Source: Hypsibius dujardini
Lineage: Eukaryota > Tardigrada > Eutardigrada > Parachela > Hypsibiidae
Direction of reading: 5' to 3'
NCBI GenBank assembly: GCA_001579985.1
Contig: LRSR01008305.1
Location: 1-38,329, forward strand
Length of the DNA stretch: 38,329 bases
Of the stretch, positions 1 through 11,179 are shown piece after piece (positions within the stretch are counted from its first letter, which is position 1; each line of letters opens with the position of its first letter). The notes beneath the pieces are model-generated. The model ran no database searches. It saw only the letters and a program-made list of their open reading frames with translations, and was not told the DNA's origin. A program made the position numbers and the translations under genes.

Positions 1-3000
1 TGGCGAGATGCCGCCTATACAATGTCGGGCTACACTGCTTGACGACGGTCGACCACACGGAGCAGCCGGCTCGCAACCCGTCCTCCATCAAGGCATGCAA
101 CGCCGACGTGAGCTGCTGCTCAATTACATGAGACAAATTATCAGAGTGATCCTGGAAAGGGGGAAATTGCGGATTTATTATTAAAGAGGGAAAGTGGTTG
201 TGCAATAGCGCGTATGTCGTGCGGAATTAATTTGCTCTACCTTTTGGATTTGCCGGAAGCCCACCAGTCCCATGGCGGCAGCTTTCACCAACGTAACCAA
301 CTCTACACCGGAAAAGATGATTAAACTTACATAACTGTACTTCTATAGTAAATTTACTTTCTCTTCAATTAAATCAAAATCCGCCATACCTTGCTTTTGT
401 TTGAGGTTGATGATGAGTTGCGAGGGTGCGGCCACTTCGTTGAGATGACGAGAAAATTCCATCAAATTCGGTGACGCTACCGGCTGATACTGCCGGTCAC
501 GTCTGAACTCGATCCCCGGCGGCACAAACACCGAACCCTGAGAAGTTCGCCTCGACGAGGGAGGCGTCCGTTCCGGTTCGTTCTGAACTGACGCGGCGGA
601 GGACGATGTCGGGGTGCAGTCACAGACCGATGCGGTCATGTCTGCGGGGTTGCTCTGCATCTTGAAGCAAGTCGGGCAGACATTGTCGTCCACCAGCACT
701 GGCACTGCCGTACCCATACGTTCCGGTAGAGACACCGAGCGAGTCGGATGAGGGGCTTCTTTGGATTTATTCCCGGAGAAGGCCCGCTGGAATGCGGCCG
801 GTAGCAGAACCCGAAGGGAATCCCAGTCCTCGACTGTGTTGACACGAAACGGAAGTTTCGACTGTTGGGACTCGTTGGCCGGGCAGGAAAGGGGATGCTG
901 AACGGGCACTCGGTTTTGAGAAGGATGGGAGGTCTGCGGTTGCGTTAGGAACTTCAAGTCGGGAGCGGAACAGCGGCTTCGTGGGATACTGGAAGGGGAC
1001 CGTGTAGTCGAGGTATTTGTCTGAATGTTAGATGAGTGTGGTGGGGATCGTTCGCCACCGTTTTGGAGATTTAATGGTAGAGAAGGGCTTTGGCGGACAC
1101 GTTGGGTTGGTCGCAGAAGTTGAGGTCGATAGGCAAATGCACCGTTTCCTTGACCTACAATATGCAATTGTAATTAACCGCTGGAATTTTGTCTGTGTTC
1201 AATATTAAAACTTCCTAATTTTGATTCACGATCTGTGTCTGTGTCTGTGTCTGTGTCTGTGTCTGTGTCTGTGTCTGTGTCTGTGTCTGTGTCTGTGTCT
1301 GTGTGTCTCTCTGTGTATCTCTCTGTGCCTTTGTCTTGATCTGTGTCTATGCCCTTGTCTCTGTCTGTGATTGTACCGCTGCCTGTGTCTGTGCACATGC
1401 CTGTTCGTTCTTTTGTCTATATTTGTGTCGGTCTGTGTCAGGAACAGTGACTGATGTAATTTTGTGCCAGTCGTTGTATGTTGCTCTTTCCTAAATGTCA
1501 TGTCTTCTGCTAATTATGATAGTCGTTGCCTACTCGTTGTGTTCATGTAAAATGCCTTTTCGATGCGACATACACACCTGAGCCGTTCATAGAAGATGTC
1601 GAATAACCGGAAGTGAGGTTCTCCGACGATCCGTTCGAATTGCCGGTCGATAGCACCTTTTGCGAGGAGGAAGACCGGTGCTTCCGGTCCTTTGACAAGG
1701 ACGCGATAAAAGACTGCTCTTTAAACACGTCGTCACCGCCACCACCAACCCCGTCTGCGTCCTCGTCATCAATGACGTCTGTCCAACATTTCATCTTATT
1801 ACTGTTGGTACTGGTATGCCGACTGTCCCGCGCTCCAGCACCTCCCGCTTCCGATATAGCCCCGCTATCGTCCATCTTTCCTTCACGACTGGCAAAAATA
1901 CTTCCCGCCGAGCGAGCGATATCGCTTCGTTGCATCGAAGCGGCATTGTAAGGCCCGATGCTGGCTGAAATGCCCGATTGTTGGACATCTTGGAAAGTGA
2001 GGAAGTAGTTATTTTGGTTAGCTCCTCGGGCGTTGGTTGGGCCGCCTCCGCCGCCGCCGCCGTCTGCCAGTGTTTTCAAGTTGTCAGCTGAAGTGGAAAA
2101 TGAGCTGTCCCCGTCGGAGGAAGAGAGGAAAGCGGGAAAGCCCTCCGCGGTCATCGATTTGAAGGGGGAGAAACGCAGGCTGATGTCGCTCAGATCGATA
2201 TCCCCGTTGGCGGTGTCGCTTGTGGGGCTGAAGTGTTGCTCCCGCTCCGCCCAATCCTGGTTGAAGGAAAACAAGGTTTTTGCACGGTCAAACTAATAAC
2301 CCAAATTTGATTAGGCGGAGAAAAAACTTTTCCCTAATTTGATTTTCGATTTAAATGTCGCGGCTTGTGGTGGAATGTCACGCCAATTTTTAAGCCTAAA
2401 AATTGAATATTATTAAAATATTTAAATAAATTGTGCCAGTTATTTTATATTCTGTTCCACTATGCGAGGTATTTGTACGACGTTCATTGCAGCCCATAAT
2501 TCTTTTAAAATTTATTTAAAATTTATCGTTGTAGGAATTTACTACCTGGAGTGTTCATGAAAGCGAGTGATGTAACTAATTGTTCTTAGTAATTATGCCG
2601 CAGCAGATACATGAAACCCATGAGCTGAACGGTCACCCTAAATCATGCCAACAAAACATTTAAAACATCATCACGACATCACATCAGTCCTGCAGAATAT
2701 ATAAATCCCTACTCCCGATTTCCGATAATCAGTTATCGTTTTGATGTATCGTTTTTTTTTGTTATATCTTCTCGACAAAATAAATAAATCAATTGGAGTA
2801 TTTGTACTTTTACATGAAAAATATTGCAGCAGGTCAAGTCCATATACCGCACTATTCTGCTTTTGTTCGTCGGAGCTGATGTGGAATACCAAACCTTTCG
2901 ATCGAAAGAGTTTTTTTCGATCGAAAAAATTTTTCACAATCGTTTGAAAAAACATTTTCAAATTACGCGAAGGCGCAGCGAAGTGAAGGCGAAGCGAGTA

Positions 3001-4062
3001 CTTTTTACCAGAGATCCCGAACCGGCGACCCTCACCTGTGAATTCGGCGCGTAAATTCGTTCCTTCCGTTCGTCCTTCATGGTGCCGCCCACATAAGCAC
3101 TCTGTGTGATATTTTGCGACGGCATGGACAGAATCTGGCGACCTTCCCGTGACTCCAACCCGTTCAAAAGGCTCTGCAGAAAAGCGTAACGATCGCTTAG
3201 GAAACGGTTAGAAACAATAATTGTATGGCTAAGGCATAAACGACGATAGCCTTACTGTAGTCGTGGCTGGATAAGTGACCCCGTCGAAATGCGCGACATG
3301 CTCACGAAGGCCAGCAAAAAATTCACGATCCAAATGTTGTTTGCTGCTGTTATTTAAATTGAGTTGTGCAAGTTCGGCCTCATGTGAATCAGTGAGATCA
3401 CATCGCTGCTGCTGGCCAGAGTGCCGCAGTGGAAACGATTTGTACTGGAGATAAGACAGGAGAGGAGGAGGAGGAGGGTAAGTGCTCAAGTTCGGTCGCT
3501 GCTGCTCCTGCTGCAGGCCTAAACATAGCTCCAAATCCGAGGCCGAACATTCGAGCACAGTGGATGTCATAAGCGAGGAGGAGAGCTGCTGCTGTTGATG
3601 ACAACTCACTGGAGATGACATATTCCAGTCTAATGCTACAGCGGTGTCTGTAGTGGCTGCAGCGGTGTCTGTAGTGGCTGCAGCAGTGTCTGTAGTGACT
3701 GCAGCAGTGTCTAATGCTACAGCGGTGTCTGTAGTGACTGCGTCGGTGTCTGTAGTGACTGAGTCGCCGGAAGCCAGCCACATTCGAGGGTTTTCTTTGC
3801 CGCTCTGCAGCTGGGGAATGTGTTGGTGTATTATCTTACGGCCATGTGAGTTGGAGTAGCAGGCTTCGCCGTCTGCGGGGCTGTTTTTATCGTACGTGAT
3901 TGGGGGGCTACTGCTCTCTGTTGGGTCGGAGTCGGGTTGAGTCATGGAATCGCTACAGACATTGCTGGTGGTGTTGTCTGCTCCCCAGAACGAGTCGGAT
4001 GACATGTGCTGCGGAGTTTCGGGCACCCGGATGGGAATGCCGTAGCAGTCAATATCGACCAT
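1..4062 (-). CDS. RUN and SH3 domain-containing protein (RUSC1/RUSC2, UNC-14-like), partial
   Basis: Six coding exons on the minus strand: 4062-3256, 3173-3036, 2256-1578, 1154-390, 302-241 and 151-1, running off the left edge. All junctions are GT-AG and keep phase (0, 0, 1, 1, 0), giving about 867 residues. Most is disordered, rich in Ser, Gln, Pro and Gly. The last two exons give the family call: IINLKQKQELVTLVKAAAM followed by ALHALMEDGL and VWSTVV resembles the start of the RUN domain of human RUSC2 (LLQKKGLVKAVNIAVDLIV, AVLEDGLKAF, PWSVVEAS, recalled from memory). RUSC proteins and nematode UNC-14 are adaptors in kinesin- and Rab-linked vesicle transport. The rest of RUN and any SH3 domain lie outside the window. 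The ATG at 4062 has A at -3 and G at +4 and an in-frame stop six bases upstream. However, that TAG could itself be a splice acceptor, so the true N-terminus may lie further right. An apparent stop at 343-345 lies in the intron after 390. Confidence 0.84.
1233..1310. repeat. (TGTGTC)n microsatellite
   Basis: About twelve near-perfect TGTGTC units in the RUSC-like intron 1155-1577, followed by decayed TGTCTC units to about 1440. Open frames through it in several phases are an artefact of the repeat. Confidence 0.95.
2896..2929. repeat. Pair of TTTCGATCGAAA palindromes
   Basis: Two perfect palindromes, 2896-2907 and 2912-2929 (the second extended to TTTTTTCGATCGAAAAAA), lie 4 bases apart in the RUSC-like intron 2257-3035. 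They could form hairpins or bind a dimeric factor; no function can be assigned. Confidence 0.6.
3640..3770. repeat. Coding minisatellite in the RUSC-like exon
   Basis: Repeated units related to GTCTGTAGTGGCTGCAGCAG, translated on the minus strand as repeated TTDTAAA/TTDTAVA blocks at about residues 98-140. The frame stays open through the array, so it is part of the disordered region and probably varies in length. Confidence 0.8.
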
Positions 4063-4534
4063 GATCTATTCCCAGATGAGCTGCTGGGCAGTTTCACTCA
4101 GAGTTCAGCGGATGAGAGCCGTTTCGGGATCATCCAGGGCGTCGTGACTATGATTAGCCGCGGCTAGGGAGGAGTGAACGTGACGCGGTATCTCGTGACG
4201 TTTCCTATCAAAAGAGCAAAAGCATCGCCAGTTAGTGAGAAATATTGGGGTGAAAAGCTTGAAAATGATCGGAAATCAATCATAGAGGAAGGGTTGCTAG
4301 AATTTTTATACCTTTGATAATTTGGTAAATAGTTAGTACAAAGTCACTCCAACATGGATCAAGCAAAACCCATTGAACTAACTACGAAAACCACACAGGC
4401 AGACTACGCAAGCAGGGCCAAATTAGCTATTGGTTTAGGCCAAATGCAATATCTCGATTGATTGATAGAACTAGAATAAAACGACATACAGGCACATTTA
4501 CAGGCACAGGCACAGGCAACAGATGCAAACAACA

Positions 4535-4673
4535 GAGATAGACACAAGCACAGACACAGACACAGACACAGACACAGACATAGACACAGACATAGACACA
4601 GACACACACACAGACACACACACAGACACACACACAGACACACACACACACACACACACAGACACACACACAG

Positions 4674-4713
<40 letters not shown>

Positions 4714-4842
4714 ACACACAGGCACACACACAGGCACAGGCACAGACACAGACATAGGCACAAACACAGGCACCACAAATACAGATCCAGACACAGACAC
4801 AGGCACAAACACAGGCACCACAAATACAGATCCAGACACAGA
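4535..4842. repeat. Compound CAGACA/CA microsatellite
   Basis: About 300 bp of CAGACA, CACA and CAGGCA units in the putative RUSC-like intron 4066-4929, including a pure CA run at about 4675-4708. A 55-base block containing CACCACAAATACAGATCCAG is duplicated in tandem at its right end. Confidence 0.95.
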
Positions 4843-4929
4843 TAAAGGAAAAAACGGATAGAAAGATACATGTACACCAAACCTGTAAACGTGGAAAGAA
4901 ACATGTGGAGTGTATAAAAAGATACTCAC

Positions 4930-5007
4930 GTTGAACTGATGCGAGTCGACAAATCGCAGTCCTGATTCGTCAAATATACAATAGTCCAGTTTGTCCGTTG
5001 CCTCGTT
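4930..5007 (-). CDS. Possible upstream coding exon of the RUSC-like gene
   Basis: A 78-base open exon with a strong acceptor (TTTTTTGCAG) and a strong donor (GTGAGT), phase 0 at both ends. It encodes 26 residues including LDYCIFDESGLRFVD, which reads like real protein. It would join in phase to an exon starting at 4065, just before the ATG at 4062, across an intron that holds a long CA-rich repeat. The acceptor at 4066-4067 (GGGAATAG) has a poor pyrimidine tract, so this exon could instead belong to an alternative 5' end or another transcript. Confidence 0.5.
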
Positions 5008-5719
5008 CTGCAAAAAATGCTGACGGCCAAGTTACTCCGTTTCTCTTTTCAAAGAGCGTCCTCGCTAATCGTCCCGAGCATCGTAGTGGGCTTCATGAAG
5101 CATGAAGCAATAGAAGAATCTGCCGAGAAGATTCAAACAGAGCATTAGGAGCAATTTTTGACAGTTTGTTTTTCCGCATCGCTTCCTAATTGATGATGTC
5201 ACATGAGCACTAATCCCTTTGGGGAACGCTCAAAAACTGCCTTGTTCCCTTTCAACCAGACCAAGCAGCGGAGAGTCGCGGAATTGGGACAAATTTATAG
5301 GCCGATTATTTTTAGCGGGTTTTTAATTACAACACTTCATGCTCCAGACACCCCCCCCCCTATCAAGTACTTTGAATCAAAAAGGGCCAAAATAACCTAA
5401 ATTATTTGTCATAAACGCGAATGTAGTTTAAATATGCGATCGCTAAAAAAACTGCCGATTCTCATAAGGCACGAGGAAGATTGGTGAGGCCAGTGATCGG
5501 ACCCCTGACACGTCTCAAAACATTCCCATCAATCAATTTGGAGCAACTGCACACTACACATTCCTAACCTCAACGCCCTCACACACACACAGCAGGACTC
5601 CCTGTGCCAAAAAGAATACGGTCACATATGGACGCGCTTCGAGAGGGAACTCTTCTTCTTCTGCGTTCTTTCACGGACCATCTGTCAATTTGCACAGTTA
5701 CAGTTTTATGAGCACTTAC

Positions 5720-5847
5720 TGCGACTTTCGAATTCAACCGTTCACGACGGCTGGTGCTCCGGAGATCCTCTAAATTAACCGTGAGACCTTCACCGGGCAA
5801 CACATTTAGAGTCGGAAAAGAGACGCCCGAACAGTAGTCGTAAAAGT
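5720..5847 (-). CDS. Possible further upstream exon of the RUSC-like gene
   Basis: An open stretch encoding a sequence containing LPGEGLTVNLEDLRSTSRR, ending in a good donor (GCA then GTAAGT) at phase 0, which fits the exon at 4930-5007. The left border is uncertain: the nearest acceptor is a weak AAG next to ACACAGAC-type repeats. I found no convincing exon further upstream and no start codon. Confidence 0.35.
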
Positions 5848-5849
5848 CT

Positions 5850-8800
5850 TGACACCACACAGACCACACAGACAACACAGACCACACAGACAGCCGAACA
5901 GACAACCGAACAGACAACCGAACAACTGTCCGCGCTGTCAGAGGAGAAGGTCGGAATGGCGATTAAAAAAGTGGTTGCCGGAAGTGCGATAAGATAAGGC
6001 ACCCAAAAATAGCAATTAAATGGCCTATTTGAGGCAGAATTTCGGTGGTGGTTCTGGGAGAAAAAAATGTTCGCACAAAAAGATCCGATATCCCGACAAA
6101 GGGGTCCGGCAAAAGAAAGTGAGGGATGAAGAGGGAAATTAGGCAGTCCCTCATTCAAGTGGAGGACAAATATCCGCCGGAGATGTTCATATTACGGAAC
6201 CATGTGAATACGTTTGAGCTCTCTCACAAACGTGGACGAACAGCTTTGTCTGGGTCCGATTATACACCATGGACGTCTACTAAAAATATACATCGATATG
6301 AAGACGTCGCGGCACTGCAAGGGGGCTTCTGATCCAGATAAGCGCCTCGCATTTTTGACTGTCCTACAGCTCATCTTACTGTGGAAAGGCCCGAGTGAGG
6401 AACAGGGGGAGAGGGGGGGATTACATTTCGTGCGTCTTGGGTGACGCATTTGGCCGTCCTCCCTTCCTCCATAGTCCCCTTACTGCTCCCCCGTCTCTTG
6501 TGTACCGTACGATACGTCTGCGTTTGTGGCATGGGGAAAGGAAGGAACGGTAGTAGTTGCACACTGCGCGTGTGTGCACATTGCGCGTGGGTGCACATTG
6601 CGCGTGGTTGTACACTGCGCGTGGTTGTACACTGCGCGTGGGTGCACACTGCGCGTGGTTGTACACTGCGCGTGGTTGTACACTGAGCGTGTGCAACGAA
6701 CTTGGTGGGGATGTGCTGTGATAACAAGGAGCCGCGCAATCAGGCGTGTCTCTTCCCTCGAGATTATCGATCCACTGTGGCTGTTTTTGTGTGTGGTCTG
6801 CACTTTCGATGGGCCCAGACTTGAGAGAGAGGGGAGATGATGGGGGAGATGGGGGTTGGGTTACTTCGTTGGGTATGTATGTATTTGCGTGTGCCCCTCG
6901 AACTCAGTTCCTAGAGGGATGATGATGAAGTCAATAAAATCTGGATGTGTGTGCTATTGATCCGTCAGCATGTAGTGCGAGTCAGTCGATGAGACGGTTG
7001 TCTGTCTGTCGTCAATAATGTCCTCCCGACAAGTTACTACTCCATCTCGTGGTGGCATGTTGCTGTGTAGCCGAAACTGAGGACCGGTCCGATTGTGCAT
7101 GTATAGTCTACAATCGTTAACTGATTTTGGCGGCAACGCCCATTTTTAATTACTCTCCTGCAGCACGCGTATCAAGTTGCACCATAAGCAGACTCATTGG
7201 GGCCACGTAGAGCGGGTTTAATCACCAGACCTTTAGTGCAATGCCAACAATAAAACTTCACTTTTGTGCTAGGGACTGCTTGAGGTCGTAACAAATGTAT
7301 CGTCATTCCCACTCCACTGAACTGCATGTCATTTTGTGGAGCGCTTAATGGTTCAACCGAGTGCGGGACTGTTTATACTGTAGATACTGTAGACGGTTGG
7401 CGTCGTCGGTTCTCTCAACCGGTGAGTCAGCAGTGGAACCTGCTGGCACTCGACGGAGTGACGGGGTAGCTCCGTGGTGGTACTCGGTACTCAGTGAAAC
7501 CCTTCGTTACTCCGACGGACAGACCGTCTGTCTCCTACCGTCTATTACACTATCTAACTCTACGTCTCTCTAGTGGACCATCCAAAGCAACGACCGGCCA
7601 TCCACCACACCGTGCGCCAGTTGATCGGTCTGACCGTTCCCATGGTTCGGTTGGGTTTTCCATCGGACAGCCAATTTGTTCGATCAAGGACTAATTACCC
7701 GACTGCTCCTCATTTTTTAGCAATGCCGTCAGGTTGAACTAACTACAAGGCCGCTATTTCCAACTTTTGGGAGGGTTACCGTTAATGTATTTTTATTATA
7801 CGCCGGGTGGCTAACTATCATTTCCCGGCGACTTAATGAATAAGGAATAGCTGAAAAAAATTCGACCAAATACGACGAAGTTTTGCACTCTGCCCCTCTA
7901 ACGGTTAAGCGACAAACCATGATTACATATACCCCACAACAAAGGGTGGTGCAAACTTCGAGCATGACTTGTTCCAATCAAGCATCCTCGCTGAACCAAG
8001 CATTCATACCGGCAGACGTGGGCACCACGCGACGGGGCTCTACCCCGGTGCACGAGCTTGGGATCTCCGTTCGACCCGAAGCGCGTTGCTTTACTTCTCT
8101 TTCGTAAACCTAGATCTCGCTGCCCTTTGACCGTGTCTTAACTACTGCCCCGCTAAAATACAGCTCGCCGGGGTGTAGATTTGGCATGGCACCCTGCAAC
8201 GGGATGTCTGCGTACGTAACACTACCCTAAATAGCAAAACAGCATTTTAAACCTGCGCATTAACGGTCCGCCGCAATCAGTGTGAGAAAGAGAGAGACTG
8301 CAAGAAGGCGACAACGCTGGTGTCGCGCGTGTGACACCTCGTGTTTCCGTATTGTCTACTCATTTTCAATTTAAGCACGGACGCCTGACCACATACCCCA
8401 GTAGGGGTACTGTCTAAATTGCGTCAGATATTGAATACAGTGTATGGCTAAGGGTCGCTGTGCTCGACGGTTTACCTTATGCATTAGTCGGCCGTTGTAT
8501 GGGCCTTCTTTTTTTGCCTAGGCGATGTTGTCGTCCGCGAGGCAGGGAGTCAGTTACGCGGGCTCTGACGGGACAGACAATCGACTTGTCCGTCCATATA
8601 ACCGGCCAACCGGGGTGGCTGCTTGAGGTTAAGCAACGTTCATTAACAGTTTTCATTTCCCTACACACTGCTGCAAGAGCCCTGTCCATGTATGTGTGAT
8701 AGAGATGTCCGGTAGCCCGGGTCATTGTGATGATGAGTTTCCCAGTTGAACTGAAGCTCCACGAATGCGGTGATTTCGTTTGAGATTCAATTCATTTTTC

Positions 8801-8853
8801 CCTTGTTAAAGCCTTTACAGGGCTTGACCCCTCGGCGAGATTTTGTAGGGAGG
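5850..8853. other. Gap without a supported gene
   Basis: Between the possible RUSC-like 5' exons and the Kazal gene. It holds AGACCACACAGACA-type repeats (5855-5925), a 17-bp minisatellite (6559-6692) and otherwise unstructured sequence. A 60-residue minus-strand frame at 6954-7136 has no clear splice or start support. No RNA gene or transposase remnant was recognised. Confidence 0.6.
6559..6692. repeat. 17-bp minisatellite, about 8 copies
   Basis: Tandem units close to TGTACACTGCGCGTGGT with small variants (GTGCACATTGCGCG). It is open in several frames on both strands because the unit length is not a multiple of three and contains no stop, so these frames are not genes. Confidence 0.9.
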
Positions 8854-11179
8854 ATGTTTCGCTACCAAGGGACTTCTTCTGTGATGCAACTCAACCGGAT
8901 CTGTTGGATGATATTGGGTGTGGGGTTGCTTTTCTCGGGGACAAGTATGGGGCAGGAGACCGGAACGGATTCTGCTTGCATTTGCAATCCGGAGGATAAC
9001 AACACAGGCTCGGTCTGTGCGAACGACGGCAAGACCTACACAAGTGCCTGCGACTTCCGGCTCAAACAAGGTCTTCGATCAGGTATGGACGAACCGTTCT
9101 TACGATCGCCGAAAGTGACCGTCAGTCATGAGCACGCGAATCAAAAGCATTTAAACCTTTTTAAACCAAAACTCCTTTAAAGATATCCTTTGTTGTTCTG
9201 CAAAGACATCGAGATTGCTTGCATAATAAACCCGAATAACAACAGATTATTGTTAATCTAAATTTTCATAGCAAAGCATTTAAATATTGCACGCCATTAT
9301 TGCAGATGTTCTCTGTGCTGGTTTTATCTCTGAGACTGACAACCTTTTACTTTTCCGTAGATCTGGGCATCAGATGTGTGGGGAGCTGTCCTTGCGATGA
9401 TTCGCTCATCGGTGTCGGAGTGGATTGCGGTACCACCGCAATCAGTCAACTCACCACGCCGTCTAGCGGACTGGAATTCTGCGGCACCAACGCGGTGACG
9501 TACAACAACGAAAATATGTTCATGTGCGATCAGGTCCAAGACGCTTGTAAGTGAACTCCACCTGCTCAACACAAACGCAGCCAGACAAAGACACAGACAC
9601 AGACACAGACACAGACACAGACACAGACACAGACACAGACACAGACACAGACACAGACACAGCGTGCACACAGACGGTGGAATACAAGGTCTATACCGTT
9701 TCCCTTGGCAGCTTTGGCTATCTCTTGCCCCGGATCTTGCCCCTGCCAACTGGCCGACTGCCCTAGCCTCGCAACCGCCGAGCGACCTCTCTCCCGGGTC
9801 TATCAAACCCTAACCACACCACCGCCGCGGCTAATCGTTTATCCACCGGCATCCGTCATTCCCGGGAGTTACAACCGACAGGTGGCCCCTGTCGCAGTCA
9901 CCCCAGCTCTTCAAACCGGCTACGGTAGCATCCAAGCCCAGGGAAGCGGATATGGTGGTTATGGCACTCGGGTGTCCGACTCCGTTCCCGCCGTAATTGT
10001 TCCCATTCAGCCGGCCTCACCATCGTACACCCAAGCTGCCATACCATGGTCCGCACCGGCATGGACCACCAATCGGTCACCTCTCACCGTGCTCCAACAA
10101 AACCAAGGTGGAAATGGCAAACTGAGCCAGCAATTAGCTTAAAAAAATTATATATATCCGCCTTAAATAATCCGCATTAATGAGTGGATAAAAAAAGTGG
10201 GGAAAAATGTCTTGCAAAATATTTGGTTGACCGATTGACTGGGGCCTCAAAATCTATCCGTCTCCGAAAATCAATATTGACGGCGTCAGGAAAACCATCG
10301 CAGAGAACCAATAGTAATTACTGTAGACAACAAACTTCTGATTTAACACAGTGTAAAGTCAGATAAAAAAAACAGATAGAAATCTTTTTCTAAATCTTAG
10401 TGCCGCCGAAATTGGCCCCGAGAATCATCTCTCTCATAATGTTTTTTTTGAAACCGATAAAAAAATGTTTCTCAGTTTATTGGCATAATACCAATAGGTT
10501 TTCGTACTTTAATTTAAATTAAATTTTTTTATTTCTTTTTATTATTTTTCTAAAGTGTTGTTTTGCATTATTCGTCATTAAAGCTTGTAATACAGCCAGC
10601 GTAATTTTTCCTGACTAAGAAATGGTGTTTTTACTTTGGCCACTCTCAGGTGGCGTGTACCAGCCGCCGGTACTGCAACAGCAACAAGGACCGACGATTG
10701 TCATGCAAAGCCGCGCTCCATCCGGAGCCTCCGGTTACGGAGGTGGCTCATTCGGCGGTGGCGAACCCAAGTTGCTGGCGGACAATGAGCCGCCGGTGAC
10801 GATCGTCCAGCCCGCACCGCAAATTAAGGACCTGCAGGTGCGTGAAAAAGCCGCGACCTCGGAGAAACCGGAGAAACCGTCTCCGGCGCTGCCGCAGGCC
10901 GCGTACAACCCGCTGACGGAGGCGCTGAGGAGTGTGCCGTTTCGGTTGTTCCGCCATCTCTACATCCTCATCACCGTGGCGTCGGAGGGGATGAAGCAGA
11001 TCCCCTTTCAAATTGCCAAGAACATGCAGGCGCGATTGCCGCCCTACGTGAGAGAGATACCGATGCAGCTGGCCGAGGCGACGCAGGAGGCGCTGGCCAT
11101 TCATTTTGACAGTTTAGCGCGGCAGATCAAGGACACGGTGGACGCGGTGCGGACCCTCCTGGACAATGATAACTCCTAA
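8854..11179 (+). CDS. Secreted protein with two Kazal domains and a Gly/Tyr/Gln-rich linker
   Basis: Four exons: 8854-9082, 9361-9546, 9712-10107 and 10650-11179, all joined in phase 1, 446 residues. Residues 1-33 carry a signal peptide (hydrophobic core WMILGVGLLFSG). A second ATG at 8884 gives a shorter, more typical signal, so either start is possible. Kazal 1 is residues 42-86 (CICN, VCANDGKTYTSACDF, IRCVGSC). Kazal 2 is 88-148 (CPCDDS, FCGTNAVTYNNENMFMC, ISCPGSC) and is atypical, with a long insert between its second and third cysteines. Kazal domains are usually inhibitors of serine proteases. Residues about 160-330 are rich in Pro, Gln, Tyr and Gly. The last 90 residues look like amphipathic helix (PYVREIPMQLAEATQEAL). 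The protein is probably extracellular; its target is unknown. Exon 3 read without splicing would end at 10142, but the donor at 10108 joins cleanly to 10650. Confidence 0.86.
9588..9662. repeat. (ACAGAC)n microsatellite
   Basis: About twelve units in intron 2 (9547-9711) of the Kazal gene. Confidence 0.95.

Noticed and set aside
1233-1310. Telomere-like repeat
   Set aside because: The TGTGTC hexamer occurs at many internal sites, in both orientations and within introns, so it is a microsatellite.
3229-3255. C-terminal extension VRLSSFMP of the RUSC-like exon
   Set aside because: It reads through a strong donor (ACA then GTAAGG at 3255) that joins in phase to the exon at 3173.
4404-5013. Long minus-strand frames of Cys/Leu/Val repeats
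   Set aside because: They are translations of the CA/CAGACA microsatellite; only the 78-base exon at 4930-5007 has splice support.
6371-6840. Overlapping frames with repeated HAQCTTTRSV or CTLRVVVHCAW units
   Set aside because: They come from a 17-bp minisatellite without stop codons; they appear on both strands and have no start or splice context.
6954-7136. 60-residue minus-strand frame ending SSTDSHYMLTDQ
   Set aside because: The end looks protein-like, but there is no supported acceptor, start or following polyadenylation signal.
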